A DNA stretch of 64,000 nucleotides from Rufibacter roseus (GCF_001647285.1 NZ_LRML01000003.1:310001-374000), one strand, 5' to 3'; counted from the stretch's first letter, positions 52,534 through 61,361 are shown. The notes: generated by a model from the sequence alone, not told the origin. Program-made: numbers and translations.

Positions 52534-53367
52534 ATGGCTATTACAGCACAAGACGTAAACAGACTTCGTCAGGAGACTGGCGCAGGTATGATGGACTGCA
52601 AAAAAGCGTTGACCGAAGCTAACGGCGACTTTGAAGCAGCCAAAGATATTCTTCGTAAACAAGGTCAGAAAATTGCCAGCAAGCGTGCTGACAACACTAC
52701 TTCTGAAGGAGCAGTGTTAACCCAAGTAAACGCTGATGCAACTGTAGGTAAAGTAATTGCCCTTGCCTGCGAAACTGAGCCTGTTTCTAAAGTAGAAGAT
52801 TTCAAAAACCTGGCGCAAGCCGTTTTAGACGCTGCCGTTTCTACAAACGCCGCTACTAAAGAAGAATTACTGGCTACGCCTCAGGCCGATGGCCGCTCAC
52901 TGCAAGATCACATCACTGACCTGATGGGTAAAATTGGTGAGAAAATTGACGTAGTTTCTTATGAGACTGTAACTGCTGAAAGAGTAGTTGCTTACAACCA
53001 CTCTAACGGTAAATTAGGTGTGTTGGTAGGTTTAACTAACACCGGTGGTAAAGAAGTAACTGAGGTTGGGAAAGACGTGGCTATGCAAATTGCCGCTATG
53101 CGCCCTATCGCTGTTGACAAAGACGGTGTAGATGCCGCTACTATTGAGCGTGAAATCGAAATCGGAAAAGAGCAAGCCCGTGCCGAAGGTAAACCAGAAG
53201 AAATGCTGGAGAAAATTGCCCAAGGTAAACTGAACAAGTTCTATAAAGAAAGCACCTTATTGAACCAGGAGTTCGTGAAAGACTCTTCTTTGACTATCGC
53301 TAAATTGTTGGATAACACCAACAAAGGCATGACCGTTACTGAATTCAAGCGTGTAGCTATCGGTTAA
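52534..53367 (+). CDS. tsf: Elongation factor Ts
   Basis: 277 residues. The N-terminal UBA-like part VNRLRQETGAGMMDCKKALT and the core with YNHSNGKLGVLVGL and MQIAAMRPIAVD identify EF-Ts, the nucleotide-exchange factor for EF-Tu. The C-terminal KIAQGKLNKFYKESTLLNQ (19 residues) is typical. Last gene of the ribosomal group, followed by a strong terminator. Confidence 0.98.
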   Translation: MAITAQDVNRLRQETGAGMMDCKKALTEANGDFEAAKDILRKQGQKIASKRADNTTSEGAVLTQVNADATVGKVIALACETEPVSKVEDFKNLAQAVLDAAVSTNAATKEELLATPQADGRSLQDHITDLMGKIGEKIDVVSYETVTAERVVAYNHSNGKLGVLVGLTNTGGKEVTEVGKDVAMQIAAMRPIAVDKDGVDAATIEREIEIGKEQARAEGKPEEMLEKIAQGKLNKFYKESTLLNQEFVKDSSLTIAKLLDNTNKGMTVTEFKRVAIG

Positions 53368-53388
53368 TTCCGCTTGTACATTCTACAG

Positions 53389-53422
53389 AAAAGCCCTGCT
53401 GTTTTCACAGCAGGGCTTTTTG
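53389..53422 (+). terminator. tsf terminator
   Basis: AAAGCCCTGCTG pairs exactly with CAGCAGGGCTTT, loop TTTTCA, followed by TTGTTTG. Confidence 0.92.
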
Positions 53423-53509
53423 TTTGGGAAATTCGATAATAACTAATCAGAACCGTCTGTTGGATTGTTGGTAATAACACCAATAATGGCAGGATGAGAT
53501 TTCTTGTTC

Positions 53510-53581
53510 TATGGCGCGGAAGTTACTTCCGTGACTAAATGAGCAGTGTATGCAAGTCACGGAAGTAACTTCCGCGCCATA
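53510..53581. repeat. REP-like element: perfect 27-bp inverted repeat
   Basis: Arms 53510-53536 and 53555-53581 are exact reverse complements, with an 18-base loop. Each arm holds a smaller palindrome GGAAGTTACTTCC. GC-richer than its surroundings. It lies in the convergent gap between tsf and the NADH dehydrogenase gene. Confidence 0.9.
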
Positions 53582-53596
53582 TAAATTAGCTGCTAT

Positions 53597-53636
53597 CTAT
53601 TTTTGGCTTATTTTTAGGAAAACAGACTAAAAATAG
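53597..53636. repeat. P40 palindrome, copy 22
   Basis: Outer CTA/TAG replaces CTG/CAG as a paired change. Forty bases, 15 bases after the REP-like element and 59 bases before the NADH dehydrogenase stop. Confidence 0.9.
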
Positions 53637-53695
53637 ACTTGTCAAAACATCATTTTCAAATCAGCACATCTTCAAATTTCCAAATCAAAAGCACA

Positions 53696-55042
53696 TTAAT
53701 CAAGATCTGCCTGCCTTCGCACAAACTCCTGTCCTGCAGTATCTTCTTTGCGCACAAACGGACGGATAATTAGACGGGTACTGTTTTCATAGGTAAAGAA
53801 CTTGTAGATCCAGTTGGCTAGAACTACTAATTTGTTTCGGAAGCCAATGAGGTAGTAAATATGCACAAAGAGCCATGCCATCCAGGCAATAAACCCGCTC
53901 AGGTGCATGTTCTTCGGCAAATCGGCAACGGCTCGGTTACGGCCAATAATAGCCAGTGAGCCTTTGTCAAAATATTCAAAAGGCTTCAGCGGCTGCCTCC
54001 GCACAATATTAACCAAGTTCTTAGCCAAGTGCTTGCCCTGCTGAATAGCGGGTTGTGCTACCCCAGGGTGTCCTTTTGGCCACTTCTCGGTTCTCATGAG
54101 AGCAATGTCTCCAATGGCAAAAATGTCTGGGAAGCCATTGACTTGATTGAAGGTATTCACTAAATAACGGCCGCGCTCGCTGGCTTCAGGTGGTAAACCA
54201 GATACGGTGGCGCCTGAAACACCGGCAGCCCAAATAAGGGTTTGTGAATATATTTGCTCACCGCCCTTAAAGGTAACCACCTTCCCGTCATATGATTCTA
54301 CCAGCGTGTTCAGCTTCACAATAATGCCTACTTCTTCTAAGTACCGTCTCGTTTTCTCACTACTTTCTGGAGACATAGGAGGCAATACTCTATCCATGCC
54401 CTCTACCAGGTATATGTTCATTTTGCTGAAATCCATACCGGGGTAATCACCAGGCAAGACGTGACGTCGCATCTCGGCTAAAGCACCAGCCAATTCAACG
54501 CCTGTAGGCCCACCGCCCACAATTACAATGTTCAGCAAACTCTGGCGTACCTCAGGGTCTTTGATCATGTTAGCCTGCTCAAAAGACTGCAGCAGCTGAC
54601 TCCGTAAGTTTAGGGCATCTGGCACCTGCTTGAGCGGGAATGAATATTTTTTGATTTGTTCATTGCCAAAGTAATTAGACTTAGTACCTGTGGCAATTAC
54701 CAAAAAATCATAGCGCAAGTCGCCTACTAAGGTGGTCACTGTTTTCTCGGCCGGGTTAATACCTGTCACTTTTACCTGCCGGAAATGGAAGTCCTCATAG
54801 TCTTCATCAAACATCTTGCGCAGGGGCTCAGCAATGGCATCGGGCTCAAGACCGGCGGTAGCTACCTGGTACAGCAATGGCCAGAAACCGTGATAATTAT
54901 TCCGGTCAAACATTACAATCTGGAACTCTTTGCCTGGCAAATTTTTAACCAGGTTGGCTCCGCCAAATCCGCCGCCAATTATGACAACGCGGGGTTTGGT
55001 AGTGTCAGGTATATTTAAGGTAAGTTGTTCTATGTGCAGCAT
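53696..55042 (-). CDS. Type II NADH:quinone dehydrogenase (NDH-2)
   Basis: 448 residues from the ATG at 55042; an ATG at 55087 adds 15 residues without family support. The FAD-binding motif VVIIGGGFGGANLV is at about 18-31 and the NADH-binding motif IVIVGGGPTGVELAGALAEM at about 172-191; the C-terminal motif WAAGVSG and FAIGDIA close the FAD site, and AQPAIQQGKHLAKN is a quinone-site signature. The C-terminus has hydrophobic stretches (IAWMAWLFVHIYYLIG) that hold it to the membrane. It transfers electrons from NADH to quinone without pumping protons. Confidence 0.94.
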   Translation of the reverse strand: MLHIEQLTLNIPDTTKPRVVIIGGGFGGANLVKNLPGKEFQIVMFDRNNYHGFWPLLYQVATAGLEPDAIAEPLRKMFDEDYEDFHFRQVKVTGINPAEKTVTTLVGDLRYDFLVIATGTKSNYFGNEQIKKYSFPLKQVPDALNLRSQLLQSFEQANMIKDPEVRQSLLNIVIVGGGPTGVELAGALAEMRRHVLPGDYPGMDFSKMNIYLVEGMDRVLPPMSPESSEKTRRYLEEVGIIVKLNTLVESYDGKVVTFKGGEQIYSQTLIWAAGVSGATVSGLPPEASERGRYLVNTFNQVNGFPDIFAIGDIALMRTEKWPKGHPGVAQPAIQQGKHLAKNLVNIVRRQPLKPFEYFDKGSLAIIGRNRAVADLPKNMHLSGFIAWMAWLFVHIYYLIGFRNKLVVLANWIYKFFTYENSTRLIIRPFVRKEDTAGQEFVRRQADLD

Positions 55043-55424
55043 AGCTCTATGAATAAGAATCTTTAAACCCGTCCATGTATAGGGCAATTGGGTAGTTCAT
55101 TTCTGTCTTATACTGTTTTTCCTGTATATAGGATGTTCTTTATGCAGAGGATTCGCAACTGACAGAAGAAAGGCCGCCATAGAATATAGTCAGACTGGCC
55201 ACTATTGCTACAAATGGCAACAGGAGCTGCTGCTTTAAAACAGTAGCGGAGGCAGTATTTTATAAATAAAGCTGCTCAAACAGAGTCAGACACTAAATTG
55301 GCTGCTCCTGTACTAGATTAGAAGAAGTGTGTTTACCAGAAATTTACTGGCATGGTGTAAACTGTTTTAGTGTTGTTTTTGCTAAAACACGCCTAAAACA
55401 GAACGAAGTAGAAAGGCTTTAGTT
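55043..55424. other. Intergenic 382 bases
   Basis: Apart from a P40 copy at 55362-55401, no gene or clear motif is seen. It should contain the NDH-2 promoter (minus strand). Confidence 0.5.
55362..55401. repeat. P40 palindrome, copy 23
   Basis: Exactly 40 bases with CTG/CAG ends; inner arms AGTGTTG and ACACGCCT are less regular. It lies 23 bases before the esterase stop. Confidence 0.82.
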
Positions 55425-56306
55425 CTACCGATGAAAAGACTGCCCAACAAACTGAAGTACCTCTGGGAGGGCTGTGCGCCAATAAGACCAGGTGTGGCCG
55501 CCGTCTCTTACCCTGAACTCATGCGGAATCTGCCGGTCAATCATGGCGGCATGGAGGGCCATGTTGCCTTTTATCAGGAAGTCGTCATCGCCGCAGTCAA
55601 TGTAGTAACGCACTTTCTTTAAGTTATCTAAGGGTGCAGTTTCTGTTAACTTCAGAATTGAATTTTTGTTCCAGTGCTCATTAAGCCGGTCTTGCCCGTT
55701 CAGGTTCTGGCCATAAATGCTCCCGAAATATCTATTGTAATTCTCAGTAGGCATGTTACGGAAGTGTTCATCTGTCCAGACAGCGGCGCTGAGCGGAGCG
55801 GCGGCGGCAAAAAGATCAGGGTGCTTCATGGCCATGAGCAAAGTACCATAACCGCCCATAGACAAACCGGCAATGGCGCGGTATTCTCTAGCCGTGCGGG
55901 TGCGGTACAGTTTATCAATGTGCGGAATAAATTCTTGCACGAAAAAATCTTCGTACCGTACCTTTCCGTCAGATGTATTCATATACCAAGTCACACCGGC
56001 ATCGGGCATGACAATGATCATTGGCGGAATTTGCCCGCTCTGCATGAGCCGGTCAGCAATCAGGTGGGCTTCGCCGAACTGAGTCCAACCGGTTTCGTCG
56101 TCTGAGTAGCCGTGGAGTAAGTACAGCACCGGGTACTTTCTATTCGACTTATCATAATCAGAGGGCAGGTAAACAGAATACTCTACCTCGTTGCCTAACA
56201 CTTTACTTTTGGTTTTGAGGCTTTCTTTTAAAATTCCCTGTTGAGAAAAAGACAACCCCGGAAGGAAAAGGAAGAACAGCAAGAGACACAGCGTCTGCTT
56301 TTTCAT
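55425..56306 (-). CDS. Secreted esterase of the alpha/beta hydrolase fold (esterase D/XynZ-like)
   Basis: 293 residues with a signal peptide (about 1-22, SFSQQ). The family blocks are NEVEYSVYLPSDYDKSN, YPVLYLLHGYSDDETGWTQ and the nucleophile elbow AGLSMGGYGTLL with Ser near residue 150; the acid is probably in DCGDDDFL and the His in RDGGHTWSYWRTALPEVL near the C-terminus. It resembles the feruloyl/acetyl-xylan esterases and S-formylglutathione hydrolases; a plant-polysaccharide substrate is possible for a secreted enzyme but not shown. Confidence 0.93.
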   Translation of the reverse strand: MKKQTLCLLLFFLFLPGLSFSQQGILKESLKTKSKVLGNEVEYSVYLPSDYDKSNRKYPVLYLLHGYSDDETGWTQFGEAHLIADRLMQSGQIPPMIIVMPDAGVTWYMNTSDGKVRYEDFFVQEFIPHIDKLYRTRTAREYRAIAGLSMGGYGTLLMAMKHPDLFAAAAPLSAAVWTDEHFRNMPTENYNRYFGSIYGQNLNGQDRLNEHWNKNSILKLTETAPLDNLKKVRYYIDCGDDDFLIKGNMALHAAMIDRQIPHEFRVRDGGHTWSYWRTALPEVLQFVGQSFHR

Positions 56307-56419
56307 AAAGAAAGTGCGTTGATTAAGAAGAACAGTATAGCAAAGTATATACTAAAGCTGTTTGTTAATTGCTACAGAAGTAAACCGTGAATATGAATTA
56401 GAGAAAGCGCATCAAACTT

Positions 56420-56863
56420 CTACGCTCTGCCCTGCTTTTGGCTTTTTATCATCTCCATCACTGACTGCTCCAGCCATTGTACGGCATCCTGCTCGGTCAT
56501 GAAGGCCTCGCGGCGAACATCGGGACAGGGCGCGGAAATAGCATGCAGCTTCTCCCCTTCTTTGAGGCGTTGCATTTGCCTGGGATTTAAAAGCCAGCCA
56601 ATAACCAACTGGGGCGACACCTGCTGCAAAGCTTTGGGGTAGAATTCATCACACAGCCACTCACTCTCCTGTGGAGTTACCTCGCCTTTAGAACGACAAT
56701 CTACTAACCAAGATACAGCAGAGTTTTCTTTGGCGAGGGCTAGAATAGCCAGACAATTTAGCTTGAACTCCGTGAACGTAACAGGCTGCTGCCACCTAAT
56801 GATAGCAGTTTGCATGTCTGGCCGATAGGAAATTTTAATGTGCTTACTTAGTCCTATCTTCAT
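56420..56863 (-). CDS. STAS/SpoIIAA-like protein, unknown function (paralogue 2)
   Basis: 147 residues, no signal peptide. The layout matches the gene at 17840-18271: a strand IIRWQQPVTFTEFKLNC, an alpha helix, strand VSWLVDCRSKGEVTP, then ESEWLCDEFYPKAL and the C-terminal EQDAVQWLEQSV. One Cys-Pro pair (CPD) is added here. These two genes seem to be distant paralogues with a common fold. It is a single gene on the minus strand. Confidence 0.75.
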   Translation of the reverse strand: MKIGLSKHIKISYRPDMQTAIIRWQQPVTFTEFKLNCLAILALAKENSAVSWLVDCRSKGEVTPQESEWLCDEFYPKALQQVSPQLVIGWLLNPRQMQRLKEGEKLHAISAPCPDVRREAFMTEQDAVQWLEQSVMEMIKSQKQGRA

Positions 56864-57028
56864 AACAAGGGTCTTACGCGCTACTAGCTAGCGGGGGATT
56901 ACACATGTACTAGTAGTTTTTTGTCTGTCTTGGTTTGAATTTAGACCTCCTGTTTTTTATAAACAAGTTTTCCACAAATTTTCTGTACTTATCACCAAAA
57001 TAAAGTAGAAATACTGATTTGGGTTGTA

Positions 57029-57277
57029 TTAATAATCGTGCCGTCTACGGGCTTGGTGCAAGTTGTTTCGCATAGTTAGAAAAAGCTCAATGCTCTGTTG
57101 AAGGAACTCTTCATCAAGCCATTTTTTCACTTCTTCGTCGCCCCCGGTTACATCCAGTTCATTTACTTTGTAGGTCTGCTCAAAGGGCCCGAGCTCCAGT
57201 TTTATCAAATACTTACCATTCCAGGCTAATAAGGTTATTTTAATTTCTGGGTGTGGAATATCGGCTACAACGCGCAT
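57029..57277 (-). CDS. Small conserved protein, unknown function
   Basis: 82 residues, soluble, acidic in the middle and basic at the end (QARRRHDY). The segment ITLLAWNGKYLIKLELGPFEQ-type (strand, turn, strand; shown within 20 residues as ITLLAWNGKYLIKLELGPF) and the helix EEFLQQSIELFLTMRNNL suggest a small beta-beta-alpha domain. I recall similar short proteins in Bacteroidota but no function. It is a single gene with its own promoter gap. Confidence 0.72.
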   Translation of the reverse strand: MRVVADIPHPEIKITLLAWNGKYLIKLELGPFEQTYKVNELDVTGGDEEVKKWLDEEFLQQSIELFLTMRNNLHQARRRHDY

Positions 57278-57456
57278 ACTTTTTCTTTTGGTTTTGTACG
57301 AAGGTACAAAGGTCTACGAAACCTAGCCCAAAGGTTAACTCCTTTAGCCACATCTTTTCCAGTCTAACTCCTCCCTCATTAGGAGGCATCTTTAATTATC
57401 CTAGGGCAAGGGACAGGCTAGCCGTTTATGGTCTAAACATCATCAGAAGAAAACAG

Positions 57457-57498
57457 AAACGGCGGCAAAAGGTGGAAACTCAGCTTTTGCCGCCGTTT
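57457..57498 (-). terminator. Terminator of the MutS-like gene
   Basis: Perfect 15-bp stem AAACGGCGGCAAAAG / CTTTTGCCGCCGTTT with a 12-base loop and a T-rich tail on the minus strand. Its end overlaps the following P40 copy. Confidence 0.88.
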
Positions 57499-57531
57499 AT
57501 AGGCTGTTTTTTAAAAAAGAGGCCGAAAACG
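57494..57531. repeat. P40 palindrome, copy 24
   Basis: CGTTTATAGGCTG at the left, GAGGCCGAAAACG at the right. It overlaps the terminator by five bases and abuts the stop codon of the MutS-like gene; the paired ACG/CGT-type end is seen again. Confidence 0.8.
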
Positions 57532-59331
57532 CTACAGTTCAATTCCCATTTGACGCATAAGCTGACTAGCATTAAAACTTTGACAAATGCCGGGAGTGAG
57601 CTTGTAATCGAAGAATAATTGGCCGTTCTCAAAATAACTGTTGAAGCTATAGTTCTCCACGGCTCCGGGTAGTTCCTCTTCCATATTTCCCAGTTCAAGG
57701 TCATGGGTAGAAACAAAGCCCGATGCCTGCCGCTGGTGCAGCTGTCTGATCAAGGCCATGGCCCCATGATGACGGTCATGAGAGTTGGTTCCTTTTAGTA
57801 TTTCATCTAAGAAGAAGTACACGGGTTGTCCGGTAGCAGTAAGGTCTATTAAAATTTTCAATCGCTTTAGCTCAGCATAGAATGAGGAAGTATTTTCAGC
57901 CAAATTGTCTTCGGTGCGCATGCTGGTGTACACCTGTGCCGGAAACACCCTCAGCCGTTTGGCGCAGGCAGCCGCGCCGGTGAAAGCCAGCACCATGTTC
58001 AAGCCCACGGCCCGCAGAAAGGTACTCTTGCCCGACATGTTAGAGCCGGTAATCAGAATAGTGTGCCCTGCCCCACTGAAAGAAAGACTGTTGGCGGTTC
58101 GGGTAGAGCTAAAAATTAACGGATGACTCAACTCTTCTGACTCAAACTGGAACGGAGTCTGGGAAATCTCCGGGACCGCGTAATCTGGGTTGGCAAACTG
58201 AAAAGCAGCCAGACTAGCCAAGGCTTCAAACTCTGCAGCAGCATGCAACACCTGCCCAATGTTCTGCGACATGGTCTTTTTCCAGTGCTCCAGACGGTAC
58301 ATCCAAATGAAGTCCCACATGAACATGTGGTTCAAAATAAAATTGAGGTACGTGTTCAGCCTGGCAGATAAATACTGAATAATTGCCGCTAACTGGCGCA
58401 CATGCTGCGAGGCTGGTTTCTGCCCTATCTTCAGTTTCTGCTGCAGCTCCTGCGCTTTGGCACTCCGGAACGTGCGGCCTTCAATATGTACCAGCATGTC
58501 TGTGTAGCTGCGCAGGGTCTCATACATGCCGGTGCTCTCCTCATAATACTCATCGCGCTCACGCTGGAATTTAAAGGCGATCAAAAACTGCACCAGCACC
58601 AGCACCACAAATGGGTAATGTGAGCCGTCGTTTGCCCAGTAAATGATAGAGGCAATGGTGAGCAAGGGCAACAGGAAAGTGGCCACCACTAGCCATCCTT
58701 TGCCTTTGAAGAAATTAGGGTTACGCAGCCAAAGCAGAAAGCCTTGGGGCAACTGCTGGGTTTTGCGGTGATGGTGCAATGCTCTTGCCTCTAACTCTTG
58801 CCGCCACTCCAAGTCAGGCACTAGCTCAGCCACCGCTTCCTGACGGGCAATTACTTCCTGGGCCGGAGCCAGGTTGTTTAGCCAGTTGGCCAGTTGCTGC
58901 TGCCCTAAGCGCGTAACGGCCCGGCTCAAAAGCTGGAAAATAGAGTTCTGCCCAAAAATGTCAAGGTCAGCGGAATAGTAATGGTTGGGCTGCTGAAATT
59001 CTGCCCCGGTAGGAAAATCAGATAACTCACCCCGCAGCCGCTCCTGTTCTTTACGGTTTATCAAACCCAGGTACAGCTGGTGCTTGCGCGCGTATTCTAT
59101 TTTATTGTGCCAGTGAATTAGAGCGGCAAAAATGAAGTAACCACTTATAAGCAAAGCCAGACCGGCGCCAGCATGGTCAAAATAAAACAGAGCCACACAA
59201 CCAATAACAGCTCCAATAAAAAACGTAAGCCTTAGCCAACCTACCCACTTATACTTGTGAGCTTGCTTTTCTTCGGCGGCGAAAAAGCGTTGCTGGCGTT
59301 CCGCAAACAAAGCTTCAGGAGATTGAGACAT
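57532..59331 (-). CDS. MutS-family ATPase with membrane helices (not a mismatch-repair MutS)
   Basis: 599 residues from ATG at 59331; an ATG at 59352 lies in low-complexity sequence. The N-terminus is amphipathic and charged, then two membrane helices (about 30-75) and another pair (about 200-250), then the lever and ATPase: Walker A GSNMSGKSTFLRAVG (near 428-442), FFLDEILKGTNSHDR (Walker B) and the C-terminal dimer segment. The mismatch-recognition domain I is missing. It belongs to the MutS-like membrane proteins of Bacteroidota whose function is unknown. It is followed by a terminator. Confidence 0.92.
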   Translation of the reverse strand: MSQSPEALFAERQQRFFAAEEKQAHKYKWVGWLRLTFFIGAVIGCVALFYFDHAGAGLALLISGYFIFAALIHWHNKIEYARKHQLYLGLINRKEQERLRGELSDFPTGAEFQQPNHYYSADLDIFGQNSIFQLLSRAVTRLGQQQLANWLNNLAPAQEVIARQEAVAELVPDLEWRQELEARALHHHRKTQQLPQGFLLWLRNPNFFKGKGWLVVATFLLPLLTIASIIYWANDGSHYPFVVLVLVQFLIAFKFQRERDEYYEESTGMYETLRSYTDMLVHIEGRTFRSAKAQELQQKLKIGQKPASQHVRQLAAIIQYLSARLNTYLNFILNHMFMWDFIWMYRLEHWKKTMSQNIGQVLHAAAEFEALASLAAFQFANPDYAVPEISQTPFQFESEELSHPLIFSSTRTANSLSFSGAGHTILITGSNMSGKSTFLRAVGLNMVLAFTGAAACAKRLRVFPAQVYTSMRTEDNLAENTSSFYAELKRLKILIDLTATGQPVYFFLDEILKGTNSHDRHHGAMALIRQLHQRQASGFVSTHDLELGNMEEELPGAVENYSFNSYFENGQLFFDYKLTPGICQSFNASQLMRQMGIEL

Positions 59332-59337
59332 TTCTAA

Positions 59338-59516
59338 ATGAGTAATGAACAATGATCAATGAACAATGAGTAGTGAGTAACGAAAAATGATTAATGAGTA
59401 ATGGATAATGAGTATTCAACAATAAGCAGTGAATGTTCTATAATTAGAATGATAACCCCCTGCATTTATTGTTCATTTAGAATTTCTGTTCATTAATCAT
59501 TACTCATTGTTCATTA
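59338..59516. repeat. AT-rich inverted and direct repeats (TAATGAACAATGA type)
   Basis: Tandem-like copies of AATGAACAATGA, GAGTAATG and TGATTAATG run from 59338 to 59410. TAATGAACAATGA (59343-59355) is the exact complement of 59504-59516. The right arm runs into the last codon and stop of the RidA gene. Similar low-complexity repeats are known to me from other genomes of this phylum, without a known role. Confidence 0.7.
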
Positions 59517-59939
59517 AATAGTGGCAATACATTTTAACTCAATGGCGATGGGCGTGGGCAGGGCATTTACTTCTACTGTGGTGCGGCAGGGTTGGCAGTC
59601 TTTGAAATACTCCGCATACAACCGGTTGTAGGTCTGGAAATCTGCTTTCATGTTGGTCAGAAAAACTGTTACATCTACCAAATTCTCCCAACTTGAACCC
59701 GATTGCTCCAGAATGGTACGCACGTTCTTAAAGACAGAGTGGCATTGGGTTTCTATGTCGTAGCTTAAGATATTGCCTTCTGCATCTAGTGTTACACCTG
59801 GAATCTGCTTGGTGCCTTTTTCACGGGGCCCAACGCCAGACAGAAATAACAGATTTCCTACCTTACGGGCGTGTGGGTACAAGCCTACTGGCTCAGGAGC
59901 ATCAGGAGCATGAACAAATTCAGATGACCGGTTTTCCAT
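59514..59939 (-). CDS. RidA-family enamine/imine deaminase
   Basis: 141 residues from the ATG at 59937-59939; a longer reading would go through a P40 copy. The family features are HARKVGNLLFLSGVGP, SWENLVDVTVFLTNMKADF, and PCRTTVEVNALPTPIAIELKC-type C-terminus, where the Arg of CRTTVEV binds the substrate carboxylate and the Glu is near the active site. It hydrolyses reactive enamines made by PLP enzymes. Its stop lies in the low-complexity repeat. Confidence 0.95.
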   Translation of the reverse strand: MENRSSEFVHAPDAPEPVGLYPHARKVGNLLFLSGVGPREKGTKQIPGVTLDAEGNILSYDIETQCHSVFKNVRTILEQSGSSWENLVDVTVFLTNMKADFQTYNRLYAEYFKDCQPCRTTVEVNALPTPIAIELKCIATI

Positions 59940-59947
59940 TGACAATT

Positions 59948-59987
59948 CTGTTTTTGAGCAGTTTTCGCTAAAATAAGCCAAAAACAG
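59948..59987. repeat. P40 palindrome, copy 25
   Basis: Exactly 40 bases with CTG/CAG ends, eight bases upstream of the RidA start and next to the terminator of the sigma-factor operon. Confidence 0.85.
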
Positions 59988-59993
59988 CCGGAT

Positions 59994-60024
59994 AAAAAAA
60001 GAGCGGGCCTTCACAGACCCGCTC
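59994..60024 (-). terminator. Terminator of the sigma-factor operon
   Basis: On the minus strand, GAGCGGGT pairs with GCCCGCTC, followed directly by a run of seven T. A textbook intrinsic terminator after the DUF4097 gene. Confidence 0.92.
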
Positions 60025-60050
60025 TCTTGCATTATTTAGCTTTCCCTTTT

Positions 60051-61361
60051 TTAGTTGAAGGCAACGCTGCCGTGTTTTGCGTTTACCACCACCACACCTT
60101 TAGGAGAGGTAGTCCCGTAGTTACCCTTGTAGCTGGCAGAGGTATTTCGTACCTCCTTAAAGTTAAGCTTCACTAAATCTGGGTTAGCTCTCAAACCAGT
60201 GCAATGCTCAGTGTTCACATCAAAATTGAAGGCGTTTTTGTCTGAAAAGTTCAGGTTAATTTGTGTGAATTCGCCGTTGATGTCAATGCGCTTGAAATTT
60301 TGCCCAACGCTGCCTATTTCAAATTTTGGCCCGTGGCGTAAGTCCAGTTTAGCAGACTCAGTGAGGTTGCCTAGTTTAAACACAGTAAAACTGCCTTTGC
60401 CTGACAACTGGTTCACACTTCCCATTTTAAACACTGGGTCATGCTGGCTTTCTACACTCAACGTCTCCACTTTGCCTATGGTAATCATGCTGTGGGCTGA
60501 GTTTAACACCAACTGATCGGCCTCGGTAATTTTAAAGGTAGAGTGCCTAATCCTTAAATCGGCGGCTTTCAAATATTCTACCGAATTGTCGCCACGGGCA
60601 TGTTCCAGAACAATAGAATTCTGCTTGTTCGTAAGTCTACCAGCCATTATCCCCCCATGCTTTACTGTGATATCTGTTGTTCCTTCAAAATTGGGCAAAT
60701 GCACATTCCCGAACCGGTGGCTGATGTGAAGCGGATTAATCTTGGGCATTTTAATGATGTAATTCACCTCAAAGCTCTTCATGGAGCTGCTTCTGATTTG
60801 CATAGGTTGCAAATTTGTCACAAAAGCTATGACATTCCCCCTTTCGCTTACCTCAACATCTATTCTGTCCATGATTTCCTGAGCTTTGGCATCTGTGGCG
60901 GCTCTGGTGACTATATTCACTTCTACAGCTATCTCGTTGCGAGCCCAGGTTTGCACAGTCACCTCCCCAAACTGGTTTTCTATACTGAGTTTATCGGTAC
61001 TTTTCACTTTGAAGGTACGGGTCAAGTTCTTATGCTTTTCGGCAGCAAAAGGCTCTGGTTGCACAGCACCGTTGATCACAACAACGGCAGAACCAACCTT
61101 TGCAGCAACTGGAACGTCCTCAAAGTTTTCTAACGAGGCCAATGATTCTAAGCTTTCACTTGACACCTCTGAAAAAGGCACTGCAGCTAGTGAAGCCAAT
61201 GACTCAAGCCCATCAATTTGTGGTATTTGTACCTGAACCTGAGTATTGCCTGTGGCTGTTTTTGTCCCACAATTTACCGAGGCACGTTGAGCCTTTACCC
61301 CAGTAAAACTAAGGCAAGCGGCCAGGAGAAGGAGTATGTTAGAGCGTCTTAACGGTTTCAT
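60051..61361 (-). CDS. DUF4097-like beta-solenoid adhesin domain protein (secreted)
   Basis: 436 residues with a signal peptide (about 1-24, KAQR). A linker with LESLASLAAV and ESLESLASLENF repeats comes first, then a long right-handed-helix-like region (about 110-420) with repeated short strands, including HKNLTRTFKVKSTDKLSIEN, FGEVTVQTWARNEIAVEV and HRFGNVHLPNFEGTTDITV, typical of DUF4097. It is the third gene of the ECF sigma operon and its start overlaps the anti-sigma gene by 23 bases. Such proteins are regulated with their sigma factor; function is unknown. Confidence 0.85.
   Translation of the reverse strand: MKPLRRSNILLLLAACLSFTGVKAQRASVNCGTKTATGNTQVQVQIPQIDGLESLASLAAVPFSEVSSESLESLASLENFEDVPVAAKVGSAVVVINGAVQPEPFAAEKHKNLTRTFKVKSTDKLSIENQFGEVTVQTWARNEIAVEVNIVTRAATDAKAQEIMDRIDVEVSERGNVIAFVTNLQPMQIRSSSMKSFEVNYIIKMPKINPLHISHRFGNVHLPNFEGTTDITVKHGGIMAGRLTNKQNSIVLEHARGDNSVEYLKAADLRIRHSTFKITEADQLVLNSAHSMITIGKVETLSVESQHDPVFKMGSVNQLSGKGSFTVFKLGNLTESAKLDLRHGPKFEIGSVGQNFKRIDINGEFTQINLNFSDKNAFNFDVNTEHCTGLRANPDLVKLNFKEVRNTSASYKGNYGTTSPKGVVVVNAKHGSVAFN

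Noticed and set aside
59940-60032. N-terminal extension of RidA
   Set aside because: It is made by translating a P40 copy and the neighbouring terminator; the ATG at 59939 gives a normal RidA.
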